A stretch of DNA of 64,000 bases from Pseudomonadota bacterium (lineage in GTDB: Bacteria; Pseudomonadota; Gammaproteobacteria; Burkholderiales; Burkholderiaceae_C): the NCBI GenBank assembly GCA_021841865.1, contig JAKCDM010000001.1:29752-93751 (forward strand). Direction: 5' to 3'. The notes below the pieces were generated by a model, which saw only the letters and a list, made by a program, of their open reading frames with translations, was not told the origin of the DNA and ran no database searches. Of the stretch, positions 7,681 to 17,874 are shown piece after piece. Position 1 is the stretch's first letter. Each line of letters opens with the position of its first letter. A program made the translations under genes and the position numbers.

Positions 7681-8451
7681 TCAGGCCAGCAGGCGCACGC
7701 CGGCGACCAGCAGCGTCGCCGACAGCAGCGCGCGCGAGACGCGCTCGGGCAGCATGCGACTGGCCCGCGCGCCGAGCCAGATTCCCGGCACCGAACCCAC
7801 CAGCAGCGCACCGAGCACCGGCCAGCGCACGTCGCCCAGCGCCGCGTGGCCGACCCCGGCGAGCAGCGTGAGCGGGACCGCGTGCGCGATGTCGGTGCCG
7901 ACCAGCCTGCGCGCCGGCAGGCGCGGATGAAGCACGGCGATGCAGGTGGAGCCGATCGCGCCGGCGCCCACCGAACTCAACGTGACCAGCACCCCGAGCA
8001 GGCCACCCAGCGTCAGGTCCAGGCGCTCGCGCGACGCAGGCGAAATCCGTCGCTGCAGGCGCTGCGCGAGCGCCAGGCACAGGCCGCGGCAGGCCACCAG
8101 CAGCGCGGTCAGCAACAAGGCCACGCCGAGCGCCGTGCCGAGCACCCGCGGCGAGCTCCTGTCGAGTCCCAGCGCATGCATCGCCAGCAGGGTCAGGGCG
8201 CTCGCCGGCAGGCTGCCCGCGAGCATGCGCAGCACCACGCCGCGCTCGACGTTGCCGCAGCGCCAGTGCGCCAGCGCGCCGCCTGCCTTGGTGACGGCGG
8301 CGAACCACAGATCGGTGCCGATGGCAGCCGGAAGCGGAAGCCGGAACAACCCGATCAGCATCGGGGTCATGAGGGAACCAGCGCCCACTCCGGTGGCCCC
8401 GATCAGGACTCCGGCGAGCAGGCCGAGTGCGGCCAGCGTGGCGAACTGCAT
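7681..8451 (-). CDS. TauE/SafE-family membrane permease
   Basis: A 256-residue integral membrane protein of the TauE/SafE (DUF81) family. The N-terminal ALGLLAGVLIGATGVGAGSL and the internal LGGLLGVLVTLSSVGAGAIG are the two pseudo-repeat glycine-rich segments typical of the family, and about seven to eight hydrophobic helices can be seen. Members export sulfite, sulfoacetate or other organosulfur anions, though many are of unknown substrate. A SoeABC-like sulfite dehydrogenase lies about 9 kb away, so sulfite is a possible but unproven substrate. It is monocistronic and convergent with acoR across the inverted-repeat element. Confidence 0.85.
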   Translation of the reverse strand: MQFATLAALGLLAGVLIGATGVGAGSLMTPMLIGLFRLPLPAAIGTDLWFAAVTKAGGALAHWRCGNVERGVVLRMLAGSLPASALTLLAMHALGLDRSSPRVLGTALGVALLLTALLVACRGLCLALAQRLQRRISPASRERLDLTLGGLLGVLVTLSSVGAGAIGSTCIAVLHPRLPARRLVGTDIAHAVPLTLLAGVGHAALGDVRWPVLGALLVGSVPGIWLGARASRMLPERVSRALLSATLLVAGVRLLA

Positions 8452-8529
8452 GGTGGGCTCGGTTGGACGGACAAGCCGAGCATGCTAGGCAGCGGCCCAG
8501 CCGGCACCAACCAATGATTCCTCATGAGC

Positions 8530-10521
8530 TTATGCCGGCGGCTTCGCTGCCTGCGCATCGAGTTCGCCGGCCTGCAGGCGCCACAGCAACCCACCGCTGC
8601 GCCTGGTCAGTCGCCGCAGCCCCTGCTCGAGCAACTCGGGTTGCGCGCTCAGCAGGCTGAAGCGCGAGCGCGCGCGCGTGATGCCGGTGTAGAGCAATTC
8701 ACGCGTGACGCCTGCGCCGGGGCCGAGCAACAACACCACATGCCCGAATTCCGAGCCCTGCGACTTGTGCACGGTCATCGCGAACGCGGTCTCCACATGC
8801 GCCAGTCGTCCGGGGCTGACCCAGCGCACCCCGTCCGGGCGAGCGAATGCCACGCGCAGCGCATCACCCGCCGCGCGCAGCGCCACGCCGACGTCACCGT
8901 TGAACAAGCCCAGATCGGGATCGTTGCGCGTGACCATCACCACCCTGCCCTCGAACCAGGGCTCCCCGGAACCGATCAGTCCGCGCGCGCGCAGCGCGCG
9001 CTCCAGCGCGGCATTGGCCTGCTCGACGCCCCATGGGCCGCGACGCACGGCGCACAGCACGCGAAAGGCGTCGAGCCCGCGCAGCACGCGCAAGGCCCGC
9101 GCATCGCGCGCGGCCATGTCTTCGGCGCAGTCCTCGAGCGCCAGCCGCAGGCAGTCGCGCAGCGCCGGCTCGTCCAGCGCCAGCTCGCAGACCCGCGCCG
9201 CGTCGGCATGCTGCAGCCATCGCAGCTCCTCGTGCCCGGACAACGCCGCGCGCGCGGCGGCCGCGTCGCCGGCGTTCACCGCGTCGGCCAGGCGCGCGAT
9301 GCCACCGCCGAAGCGGCGGCTGTGACGCAGCATGACCACCGACTGCGCCAGCAAGGGGCCGCCGGCGTCGATCAGGCCAGGGTCGATGCGCTGCCCGCTC
9401 AGGCGCCGCAGCTGCTCGGCCGTGCGCGGCGTGTAGTGGCCGTCTCGCGCGTGCGTGCACAGCTCGCCCAGCACCGCGCCCGCCTCGACGCTGGCAAGCT
9501 GGTCACGGTCGCCCAGCAGCACGAGGCGGGCATGGTCGGGCAACGCGTCGACCAGGTCGGCCATCATTTCCAGGTGCACCATCGACGCCTCGTCGACCAG
9601 CAGCACGTCCACGTCGAGCGGGTGGCCGCGGTGATGGCGCAGGCCGCGCGCGTCACCGCGCACCCCGAGCAGCGAATGCAAGGTGCGCGCCGGTTCGATG
9701 CGAGCGGCCAGGAGCAGCGCGGGGACCTGCTCGCCAAGGCTGCTGCCCAGCTGCGCGAGCGCGCCGTCGATCGACTCCTTGAGTCGCGCCGCCGCCTTGC
9801 CGGTCGGCGCGGCCAGCGCCACGCGCAGCGCCTGCGGCTGGGCGGAGGTGGCCAGCAGCAGCACCAGCAGGCGCGCCGCGGTGAAGGTCTTGCCGGTTCC
9901 CGGCCCGCCGGTGATCACGCTGACGCGGCTGCGCAGCGCCAGCGCGCAGGCCACGCGCTGCCAGTCGGTCTGCCCGTCGACCGCGGCGCCGAACAGGCGC
10001 TGCATCCACGCCGCGGCCAATGCCTCGTCGCACTCCAGCGGGCGGCTCGCGCGCGCCAGCCATTGCGCGGCCAGGCGTTGTTCGTAGTCGCGATAGCGGC
10101 GCAGGTACAGGCGCTGCTGCTCCAGCACCATCGGCTGGCCGGCATCCGCGCCGGGCTCGCGCTGCGGGCACCAGACCGCCTGGCTCGCCAGCAGCGCCTC
10201 GGTCCACGCGCGGGAACGCCCGCGCGCTCGCGGCCCACGCAGCTGCCGCGCCAGCTCGAGCAGCGCGCGCGACAACTCCGGCTGCATGCCCAGCTCGGCC
10301 GGATCGGCGTCATCGAGCTCCAGGCAGGCGTGACCCAGGCCCTCGACATGCGCCAGCACCGCGGCGACCAGCAAGACCTGCGGATCGTCCGCCGGGCAGG
10401 ACTCGGCGACAAAACACGCGAAGGCCAGGTCGAGCCGGCGCAGCCAGCCCTGCGCGGCCCATTCGCGCAGGCACTGCATGACGCGTTGCCGATCGGCGTG
10501 CTCGAACAACGGCAGGCTCAT
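8530..10521 (-). CDS. recD: RecBCD exonuclease subunit RecD (5'-3' helicase)
   Basis: A 663-residue superfamily 1B helicase, the fast motor of RecBCD that unwinds from the 5' strand during double-strand-break repair. Walker A is TGGPGTGKTFTAARLL near residue 200, Walker B is VLLVDEASMV near 305, motif V is TVHKSQGSEFGHV and motif VI is LLYTGITRARSR near the C-terminus. Start at ATG 10521 overlaps the recB stop by four bases (ATGA), so translation is coupled; the longer track ORF reads through recB in another frame. Length fits RecD (E. coli about 608). Third gene of recC-recB-recD. Confidence 0.95.
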   Translation of the reverse strand: MSLPLFEHADRQRVMQCLREWAAQGWLRRLDLAFACFVAESCPADDPQVLLVAAVLAHVEGLGHACLELDDADPAELGMQPELSRALLELARQLRGPRARGRSRAWTEALLASQAVWCPQREPGADAGQPMVLEQQRLYLRRYRDYEQRLAAQWLARASRPLECDEALAAAWMQRLFGAAVDGQTDWQRVACALALRSRVSVITGGPGTGKTFTAARLLVLLLATSAQPQALRVALAAPTGKAAARLKESIDGALAQLGSSLGEQVPALLLAARIEPARTLHSLLGVRGDARGLRHHRGHPLDVDVLLVDEASMVHLEMMADLVDALPDHARLVLLGDRDQLASVEAGAVLGELCTHARDGHYTPRTAEQLRRLSGQRIDPGLIDAGGPLLAQSVVMLRHSRRFGGGIARLADAVNAGDAAAARAALSGHEELRWLQHADAARVCELALDEPALRDCLRLALEDCAEDMAARDARALRVLRGLDAFRVLCAVRRGPWGVEQANAALERALRARGLIGSGEPWFEGRVVMVTRNDPDLGLFNGDVGVALRAAGDALRVAFARPDGVRWVSPGRLAHVETAFAMTVHKSQGSEFGHVVLLLGPGAGVTRELLYTGITRARSRFSLLSAQPELLEQGLRRLTRRSGGLLWRLQAGELDAQAAKPPA

Positions 10522-13500
10522 GCGTCGGGCTCCGGCAGACGCTGCGACGCAGCAGGCGCGCCGAGCAGCTGGTCCAGGCGCTCGAGCCAGTCGACGTCGG
10601 CCGGCATGGCGAAGCAGCCATGCCGCGGTCCCTCGATGCCGCGCAGGAACAGGCACAGCGCACCGCCGAGCTGACGCCGCGGCTCGTACGCCGCGCCCAG
10701 GCGCGAGCGCAGCAGGCGGTGCAGGGCCAGCATGTACAGCGTGGCCTGCACGTCGTAGCGATGCTCGGCCATGGCTGCGACGAGCGCGTCGGCGTGATAG
10801 TCGGCGTCGCGCTCTCCCAGCGCATTGGACTTGTAGTCCAGCACCCAGTAGCGGCCCTGGTGTTCGAACACCAGATCGGCAAAGCCCATGACCAGTCCGT
10901 GCAGGCGCCTCGAATCCAGGCGCGGCGCGCGATGGGATCCGAGCCAGCGCGTCGCGCAGGCCTCGTCCAGCGCGGACGTCGCGGCCGCTTCGACCGGGAA
11001 CCAGAACTCCATCTCCGGCAGCCTGGCGCGCAGATCGCGCAGGCACGCCCCGATCGGCGGCAACTGCGTGCGCGCGACCTGCTGCAGCCATTGCCAGGCC
11101 GCATCGGCCTCGTCCTGCCAGCCCTGGCGCACGCAGCGCTGCACGAAACCCGCGCGCACCGGCGGCGCATCGTCGAATCCCTGTTCGGCAAGCCAGGCCA
11201 GCTGCTCGTGAAGGAAGCTGCCGGCACGCGCGCCGCGCGCGAAGCCATGGCGCGCCGGCAATTGCCCGGCAGCGCCGTCGGTCCGCGCCAGGTCCGCCTG
11301 CGCGGCGACTTCGTCGGTGTCGTGGCGGCGCACGCCGAAGGCGGCGCGCAGCGGTGCGAGATTGCGCGCCAGCGCGCTGAAGCTGGCGATCGACCAGTCG
11401 CGCTCGAACACCGCCTGGTAGCGTGGCGGCTCCCGCAGCGCGGGCGTCGCACCCGACGACGCCGGGTACATGGTCGTGCGCGGTAGCTGCCACGCACGCA
11501 GGCTTGCCTGCGCGAGCGGCTGCAGCGCCTGGCGCAGCAGCGACCCCAGCGCATCCGCGCCGGAGTCGGCGCTGGCCCCGAGCAGATTGCCCAGCGCACT
11601 CTGCCACAGCAGGCAGCTCGAGCTCCTGCCGCGCAACGCCGCCGCGCCGACCCACAGCGCATGGCGCGCCCGCGTCAGCGCCACGTACAGCAGCCGCAGG
11701 TCCTCGCGCAGGCGCAGCGCGTCCGCGCCGGCATCGTCGCGCGCATCGCCGCAATCGCCGGCCGGCTCCTGCTCGTCGTCATCGGCGCTGCGAAAGTGCG
11801 TCGCGAAGGGCAGGCAGACCACGGGGTACTCCAGACCCTTGGACTTGTGGATGGTCACCACCTTGACCAGGTCGGATTCGCTTTCCAGGCGCAGCTGCTG
11901 CTCATCGGCGGCACCGGCACGCCCGGCCACCGCCGAATCGAGCCAGCGCACCAGGGCCTGCTCGCCGTCGACCGTGGCACTGGCCTGCTGCAGCAGCTCG
12001 GCCAGGTGCAGCACGTTGGTCAGGCGGCGTTCGCCCCCGTCCCGTGCCAGCCAGCGTCGGGGCAGCTGCAATCGGTGCAAGGTCGTGCGCAGCATCGGCA
12101 GCACGCCCTGGCGCTGCCAGATTCCATGCAGCTCGAGCAGCATCTCGGCGTGGTGCTCGAACACCTGGTCGTCGTGCGCGAGCGCCTCCAGCTCGCGCAA
12201 CTCCAGCCCCATCGTCGCGCTGGCCAGTCCGGCGCGCGCGAGCGCGGCGTCGCGCGGCGCGGCCACCGCTCGCAACCAGGCCAGCAGATCGCGCGCCTCG
12301 GCCGACGCGAACACCGATTCCTGCTCGCTGAGATACACGCTGGCCACGCCGCGACGACGCAGCTCGGCGCGCACGCATTCGGACTCGACGCGCGTGCGCA
12401 CGAGCACGGCGATGTCGCGCGGCCGCAGGCGCCGCAGTCCGTCGCTGCCGAGCAGCCCGCAGGTGGGGTCGGCCAGCAGGCCGACGATGTGCTCGGCGCA
12501 GCACGCGGCGAATTCGGCCCGCGCCGCGCCCGCGCCGCGCAGCTCGGTGCCGTACTCGACGACCAGCGCGGGAAGCGGCACGCCGCCGCCACCCACCCAT
12601 TGTTCGTCGCGCCCGCGCGCGCTCACCTCGATGAAGGGCAGCGGGTTGCCGCCGGCGTCGCGCCAGCCGAAGGCACCGGTGCCGGCACGCGCCTCGGCGC
12701 GCCCGAAAAGATGATTGACCACCTGCACCAGCTCCCGGCTGGAGCGGTAGTTCGTGTCGAGCGCGTAGTGGCGCCCGGCGGTGGCTTCACGCGCGCGGAT
12801 GTAGCTGCCGATGTCGGCGCCCCGAAAGGCGTAGATCGACTGCTTGGGGTCGCCGATCAGCAGCAGCGCGCTGCCCGGGTCGTTGTCGCGCAAGCCGTAC
12901 AGTGCTTCGAACAATCCGAGCTGCAACGCAGACGTGTCCTGGAATTCGTCGATCAGCGCAACCGGATACTGGGCTCGAATGCGCTCGCGCAGCTGCACGC
13001 CGTGCTCGCCGGCGAGAGCGTCCACCAGGCGCCTGGGCAAGTCGATGAACCCGAAACTGCGGCTCTCGCGCTTGAGCTGCTGCAAGCGCTGCTCGACGGC
13101 GGCGCAGGCACGCTCGAGCAGTTGTTCGTCGGCGCCAGGCAGCGCCTGCAGCTCCTTCGCCAACTCCGCCAGTTGTTCGAAGCCTGGCGGGATCGGCACC
13201 GCCCTGCCCTTTTTCAGCGAGTCGCGCAGGCCTTGCGGCGCCAGGCGATGCCACGCGGCTGCGTCGAGTTGCGGCACGCTTGCGTCCGCGGCCCGCGCCC
13301 ATTGCTGCAAGGCATCGAACCACGGGGTCACGCGCGCGGCCGACACCATGTTGGCCTTGAAGGGCGACTCGTGCTCGCACTGCGCGAGCAGCCACTCGCG
13401 CAGCTCGGCCAGCATCGGCTCCCAGCGCGCGCGCAAGGTACCGAGCAGCTCGCGGCGCCGCGCGTCGATGCGCAGCCAGGCCGCGCCGAGGTCGCCGGCC

Positions 13501-14162
13501 GCGGCGATGTCGCGCGCCAGCCCGCTCGCGCCGCGCCGGCGCACGCGCGCGCCGACCCGCTGCGCGAACACGTCGAGCTCGGGCCACAGCGCCAGCACGC
13601 CTTGCAGCTGGGCTCCGCGCAGCGTGTAGACCTCGCGACGCCAGACATCGCGCAGCGCGCGCTGCAGCAGCTCGGACTCGTCGATCAGCAACTGTTCGTC
13701 GAACAGGCTGCCGCTGTCGAAAGCATGCTCGCGCAGCATGCGCTGGCACCAGGCATCGATGGTGAACACCGCGGCGTCGTCCATCGCGTCGGCCGCCTGG
13801 GCCAGGCGCCAGGCCGCCAGTTCGCGCATCCCGGCGTCGGGGTGGTCCTGCAGCAGGCGCGCCAGCAGCGGGTCGTCGGCCGGCACGCAGTGCTCGCCGC
13901 GAAAACACGCCGCCGCCAGCGCCAGGCGCCGGCGAATTCGCTCGCGCAGCTCCTGCGTGGCAGCGCGCGTGAAGGTCATGACCAGGATCTGCGCCGGCGC
14001 CAGCGGCTCGCGCCAGGCCTCGCCCGGCTCGCCGTGGCCCAGCACCAGGCGCAGGTACAGCGCGGCGATGGTCCAGGTCTTGCCGGTTCCGGCGCTGGCC
14101 TCGATCAGCCGGCTGCCCCACAGCGGCAGGCGCAGCGCATCCAGCACCGCGGAGTCAGTCAT
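10518..14162 (-). CDS. recB: RecBCD exonuclease subunit RecB (3'-5' helicase and nuclease)
   Basis: A 1214-residue UvrD-like helicase fused to the single RecBCD nuclease domain; it unwinds and cuts DNA ends and loads RecA after Chi. Walker A is EASAGTGKTWTIAALY near residue 20, Walker B is ALIDEFQDTSALQLG near 410, and KVVTIHKSKGLEYPVV is helicase motif V. The nuclease core GFADLVFEHQGRYWVLDYKSN near residue 1085 keeps the Asp and Asp-Tyr-Lys catalytic pattern. Start ATG 14162 overlaps the recC stop by 8 bp. Length matches E. coli RecB (1180). Confidence 0.96.
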   Translation of the reverse strand: MTDSAVLDALRLPLWGSRLIEASAGTGKTWTIAALYLRLVLGHGEPGEAWREPLAPAQILVMTFTRAATQELRERIRRRLALAAACFRGEHCVPADDPLLARLLQDHPDAGMRELAAWRLAQAADAMDDAAVFTIDAWCQRMLREHAFDSGSLFDEQLLIDESELLQRALRDVWRREVYTLRGAQLQGVLALWPELDVFAQRVGARVRRRGASGLARDIAAAGDLGAAWLRIDARRRELLGTLRARWEPMLAELREWLLAQCEHESPFKANMVSAARVTPWFDALQQWARAADASVPQLDAAAWHRLAPQGLRDSLKKGRAVPIPPGFEQLAELAKELQALPGADEQLLERACAAVEQRLQQLKRESRSFGFIDLPRRLVDALAGEHGVQLRERIRAQYPVALIDEFQDTSALQLGLFEALYGLRDNDPGSALLLIGDPKQSIYAFRGADIGSYIRAREATAGRHYALDTNYRSSRELVQVVNHLFGRAEARAGTGAFGWRDAGGNPLPFIEVSARGRDEQWVGGGGVPLPALVVEYGTELRGAGAARAEFAACCAEHIVGLLADPTCGLLGSDGLRRLRPRDIAVLVRTRVESECVRAELRRRGVASVYLSEQESVFASAEARDLLAWLRAVAAPRDAALARAGLASATMGLELRELEALAHDDQVFEHHAEMLLELHGIWQRQGVLPMLRTTLHRLQLPRRWLARDGGERRLTNVLHLAELLQQASATVDGEQALVRWLDSAVAGRAGAADEQQLRLESESDLVKVVTIHKSKGLEYPVVCLPFATHFRSADDDEQEPAGDCGDARDDAGADALRLREDLRLLYVALTRARHALWVGAAALRGRSSSCLLWQSALGNLLGASADSGADALGSLLRQALQPLAQASLRAWQLPRTTMYPASSGATPALREPPRYQAVFERDWSIASFSALARNLAPLRAAFGVRRHDTDEVAAQADLARTDGAAGQLPARHGFARGARAGSFLHEQLAWLAEQGFDDAPPVRAGFVQRCVRQGWQDEADAAWQWLQQVARTQLPPIGACLRDLRARLPEMEFWFPVEAAATSALDEACATRWLGSHRAPRLDSRRLHGLVMGFADLVFEHQGRYWVLDYKSNALGERDADYHADALVAAMAEHRYDVQATLYMLALHRLLRSRLGAAYEPRRQLGGALCLFLRGIEGPRHGCFAMPADVDWLERLDQLLGAPAASQRLPEPDA

Positions 14163-17100
14163 CGGCCGACTCCCCGGGTTCGCACGGCGCCAGCTCGAGC
14201 AGGCGCACGCAGTCCTGCGCCCACGCGCACAGCGGCTCGAACAGCTCTCGCGCGAAGGCCTCGAAGGCCCCGCTGGCGCGAAGGCTGTCGAAATCGGGAT
14301 ACAGCCGGGCCAGGTAAGGATCGTCGACGTCGCCTCCGCCATGCCACGGCGTTCCCTCGTACGCGGCGCGCGCATCGCGCTGCCGCGCCTGCGCCAGCGC
14401 GCTGCGCAAACCCCACGGCAGCGGCTCGCTGCGGGCTCGCCGCCACGCGTGCAGCAATCTCGCCAGCTGCTCGCGCGCGGGCTGTGGCGCAAGGGCCTGC
14501 CAATGCAGCACGGCGTCGATGCCGACCAGATAGCCCTGGCAGGGCACGCCGCACGCGGCAGCCCCGAGCATGTGGATCCACGGTGCCAGCAGGCGCTCCA
14601 GGCGCGGCCGAGCCGAGTTGCCGTCGCGCAGCCTCGATGCGCCGAGTTCCAGCCATGTCGCCAGCTCGTGTCCGGGCTCCCGGCGCAGCCCCTGCAGCCA
14701 ATCCTCGATGCGCAAGTCCCGCTGCTCGCTGTCGCCGTCGCTGCCCGCGCCGATGCGCAAGGCGCGGCGCGGCAGCTGCTCGGCATGGCGCGCGAGCAGC
14801 GTGTTCCAGGTCTGGAGCACCGCGCCGAGTTCGCGCTCGAGCTGCTGCGCCAACTGCTCGCCGGGGCCCGCCATCGGCAGCTGCCCGCTGGCGGCGGCGC
14901 GGCGCAGCCGGGCTTGCAGCCACGAGCGCGCGTGCGGCGGTGTTCCCGCGCGCGCCTGCTCCAGCAGCTGCTGCAGCAGCGCATGACGCGGCAACCCGTG
15001 AAGCGCGAACACCTCGTCGTCGTCGGGCTGCTGCTCCAGGGTCTCGAACACGACGTCCAGGCGCGCGCGGAAGTACAGCTTCACGGGGTTGCGCAGCAGC
15101 GCGACCAGGTCGCGCAGCGTGGCCGCCGGGTCAGGCTGGCCAGCCTGAGGCGCCAGCGCCGGCGCGCCGGAGCCCGCCGGCCGCGCCTGGTGCAGCGCGA
15201 ACCATTCCCGCGCCCAGGTGCGCGGCCCTCCGGGCTCGAAATAGCGGCGGCTGAACGGCTGCAGCGCGTGCTCGGTGGTGCGCAGGCGCAGCAGCGCCTG
15301 CCCGGGCGTCTCGCCAGGGCGCGGGTCGGGCGCCGCGAAACCCGCGGCGAGGTAATCGCGCAGCTGGGACACCAGCACGGACGGCGCCAGTTCGGTGTTG
15401 TCGCGCGCGCTGCGTCCGCACCAGCTCAGGTACAGCACGCGGCGCGCCGACAACAGCGCCTCGAGCATCAGGTAGCGATCGTCGTCGCGGCGTGAGCGGT
15501 CTCCCGGGCGGTACTGGCCGGGCAAGGCCATGAGGTCGAAGTCGCTGCGCTGTCCGCCGCGCGGATAGGCGTCGTCGTTCATGCCCAGCAGGCACACCAC
15601 CTCGAAGGGGATCGCGCGCAGCGGCAACAGGCTGCAGAAGGTCACGCCCCCGGCCAGGAAGCGCCCCGATGCGCTGGTGTCGTCGATGCGCTCGAGCCAG
15701 GCCTGGGCGAACACCTCCGCCGCGACGGCCTGCTCGAAGCGTGCGCATTCACAGTCGTGCAGCCACTGCGCCAGGCCTTCGTGCATGGCCGCCAGCACCC
15801 GGCGCTCGGACTCGTCCACCGGCTGCATGCAGCGCTCCAGCAGCGCGCGCGCGCGCTGCGCCCACTGCTGCGGCGTGGCCGCCTCGAGACACTGTCGCCA
15901 CCAGTCCTCCAGGGCCTCGAGCAGCGCGTGCAGCACGCCGACCAGCGCGGCGTCGAGCCCGCCGACCTCGCGCAGCGGTTCGATGCCGCGCCAGGCAGCG
16001 CCGTCGCCGCTGGCATACCCCAGCAGCATGCGCCTGAGGCCGAACAGCCAGCTGTTGGCTTCGCCGCAGGCCTGCAGGCCCAGGCTGGCGCGCTGCTGCG
16101 CGTGCAGGCCCCAGCGCGCACCGGCCTCGGCCATCCAGCGCGCCAGCAGCGCATGGTCGGCCGGCTCCAAGCCGAGGCGCGCGGCGATCGCCGGCACTTC
16201 CAGCAGGTCGCGCATCTCGCTGAGCGTGACGCGGCGACGACCGATGCCGAGCAGCCACTCCAGCGCCTGCAGCATCGAGCTCGCGCTGCGCTGGCGCAGG
16301 TCGGCGATGTCGAAGGGAACGTGTCGCGCATCGTCCGGCGCATATTGGCCGAACACCGCGCGCACGGCGGGAGCGAAGACCTCGATGTCCGGAACCATGA
16401 CGACGATGTCGCGCGGGCGCAGCCGGCCGCGCTCGCCACCGTCGCGCGCCAGCAGATCGAGCAGCTGGTCGTGCAGCACCTCGACCTCGCGCTGCACGCC
16501 ATGGGTGACGTGGAACTGGATCGAATCGTCGCCGTCGGGCAGCGGCGCGAAGGCGTGCTCGGCCAGCGGCAGCAGATCGCGGATCGCCGCCTGCACATGC
16601 TCGAGCAGCGTGCCGGGATCGCGCTCGTCGAACACGTCGGTGCGCGGCAATTCGGCGCCGGCCGGCCCGTCGGACTCGCAGGCGTCGAGCTGGCGCATGA
16701 AATCGCGCCCCTGGCGGCCCCATGCCGCGAGCAGCGGGTGGGCGTGCGCGTGCATCGCCGGCAGCGGCACGGCGGCCGGATCGACACGGCCGCGCAACCC
16801 GTGGCGGCGTAGCGCCGGGCGCAGCAGCTCGCGGCCCTCGACGATGTCGGCCCAGTGGAAACGGCAGGGATTGGGCACGGCGACGATGACCTGGGCATGC
16901 CGCGACAAGGCCACCAGCAGGTCCAGCACGGCAGGCGCCACGGTGGCGGCGCCGAACAGGCAGACCCGCGGCGCAAGGTCGAAGCTCCCGGCGGCGCCGC
17001 GGCGCAGACGCTCCAGCGCGCGCCGGTGCACCTGCGGGCGCACCAGCGCGCGCTCGTGTTCGTCCAGCGTGTCGAGCAGCATGTTCCACAGCCGTGCCTG

Positions 17101-17682
17101 CCAGGCCTGCTCCGGCGCCAGCGCACGGGGCCGGCCGCCCGCGTCGGGCAGCACGCGCTCGCCGCGTTCCCAGGCCTCCAGCCAGTCGGCGCGGTAGACC
17201 TGGTACTGGTCGTACAGGTCGGCCAGGCGCTGCGCCAGCTGCAGCACCCGCAGCGGATCGTCGTCGCGCAGGAAGGCGGCGACGGACTCGAAGCCGGGGA
17301 GCGTGCGGCACGCGGGCAGCAGGCGAAGCAGGCGCCAGACCAGGGCGTGGCGATCCAGCGGCGAACGCGCGGACAGCTCGCCGGCTCCGAGCACGCGACG
17401 GTAGATATCCCAGACGAAGCGCGACGGCAACTCGACGCGTGCCGCCGCGCTGATTCCCTGCGCCCGGGCCTGCGCGGCCTTGAACCACTCGCCGGCCCCG
17501 TTGCTCTGCACCAGCACGACGTCGGGCTCCAGTGCCGGCAGGGGCCAGCGCTGCTGGCAGTACAGAACCAGTTGGTGCAGGTCCTCCAGGCGGTTGCCGT
17601 GCAGCACCAGCAGGCCCGGTGGCGGCGTGCGCGCGGGCTGCTGGACGGTGGCTGGAGACGGCGCGACGGGCAAGGCGGGCAA
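14155..17682 (-). CDS. recC: RecBCD exonuclease subunit RecC (Chi recognition)
   Basis: An approximately 1175-residue RecC, the defunct-helicase subunit that splits the duplex and reads the Chi site. The N-terminus LLVLHGNRLEDL followed by PDVVLVQSNGAGEWFK matches the RecC start (E. coli 'HSNRLDVL', 'ILVQSTGMAQW'). FHVTHGVQREVEVLHDQLL and LPLRAIPFEVVCLLGMNDD are further family blocks. The start is uncertain: no ATG is available in frame near the expected point, so the TTG at 17682 is used; a few in-frame GTG/TTG codons downstream are alternatives. First gene of the recCBD operon and divergent from soeA. Confidence 0.92.
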   Translation of the reverse strand: MPALPVAPSPATVQQPARTPPPGLLVLHGNRLEDLHQLVLYCQQRWPLPALEPDVVLVQSNGAGEWFKAAQARAQGISAAARVELPSRFVWDIYRRVLGAGELSARSPLDRHALVWRLLRLLPACRTLPGFESVAAFLRDDDPLRVLQLAQRLADLYDQYQVYRADWLEAWERGERVLPDAGGRPRALAPEQAWQARLWNMLLDTLDEHERALVRPQVHRRALERLRRGAAGSFDLAPRVCLFGAATVAPAVLDLLVALSRHAQVIVAVPNPCRFHWADIVEGRELLRPALRRHGLRGRVDPAAVPLPAMHAHAHPLLAAWGRQGRDFMRQLDACESDGPAGAELPRTDVFDERDPGTLLEHVQAAIRDLLPLAEHAFAPLPDGDDSIQFHVTHGVQREVEVLHDQLLDLLARDGGERGRLRPRDIVVMVPDIEVFAPAVRAVFGQYAPDDARHVPFDIADLRQRSASSMLQALEWLLGIGRRRVTLSEMRDLLEVPAIAARLGLEPADHALLARWMAEAGARWGLHAQQRASLGLQACGEANSWLFGLRRMLLGYASGDGAAWRGIEPLREVGGLDAALVGVLHALLEALEDWWRQCLEAATPQQWAQRARALLERCMQPVDESERRVLAAMHEGLAQWLHDCECARFEQAVAAEVFAQAWLERIDDTSASGRFLAGGVTFCSLLPLRAIPFEVVCLLGMNDDAYPRGGQRSDFDLMALPGQYRPGDRSRRDDDRYLMLEALLSARRVLYLSWCGRSARDNTELAPSVLVSQLRDYLAAGFAAPDPRPGETPGQALLRLRTTEHALQPFSRRYFEPGGPRTWAREWFALHQARPAGSGAPALAPQAGQPDPAATLRDLVALLRNPVKLYFRARLDVVFETLEQQPDDDEVFALHGLPRHALLQQLLEQARAGTPPHARSWLQARLRRAAASGQLPMAGPGEQLAQQLERELGAVLQTWNTLLARHAEQLPRRALRIGAGSDGDSEQRDLRIEDWLQGLRREPGHELATWLELGASRLRDGNSARPRLERLLAPWIHMLGAAACGVPCQGYLVGIDAVLHWQALAPQPAREQLARLLHAWRRARSEPLPWGLRSALAQARQRDARAAYEGTPWHGGGDVDDPYLARLYPDFDSLRASGAFEAFARELFEPLCAWAQDCVRLLELAPCEPGESADD

Positions 17683-17766
17683 CGGATGGCGGCGACTGCG
17701 ACGGGTATGCGCAGTGTAGGGGCTGTCATGCGCCAGGCCGCGCGGGGCGTCGCGGAGACCGGTTCA

Positions 17767-17808
17767 ATCGAAAAATTCGTTCGATCCTATGCAAACCATT
17801 CGTTTGAT
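17767..17808. promoter_or_regulatory. Paired direct repeats upstream of soeA
   Basis: ATTCGTTCGAT (17775-17785) and ATTCGTTTGAT (17798-17808) are direct repeats 23 bp apart, about two helical turns. The first also lies inside an inverted repeat, ATCGAA-N7-TTCGAT (17767-17785). The second overlaps the -35 box of the predicted soeA promoter. This is the layout of a regulator binding site; the regulator is not known. Confidence 0.45.
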
Positions 17809-17832
17809 TACGGTATGAAATGTTCCTAAATT
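17804..17832 (+). promoter_or_regulatory. Predicted sigma-70 promoter of soeABC
   Basis: TTGATT (17804-17809) and TAAATT (17827-17832) are separated by exactly 17 bp in an AT-rich stretch. Transcription would start near 17839, giving a leader of about 35 bases before the soeA ATG at 17875. Confidence 0.55.
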
Positions 17833-17874
17833 CTGATGTAACGCCTTCCCGGCGACCTTTTCGAGCATCACGCC

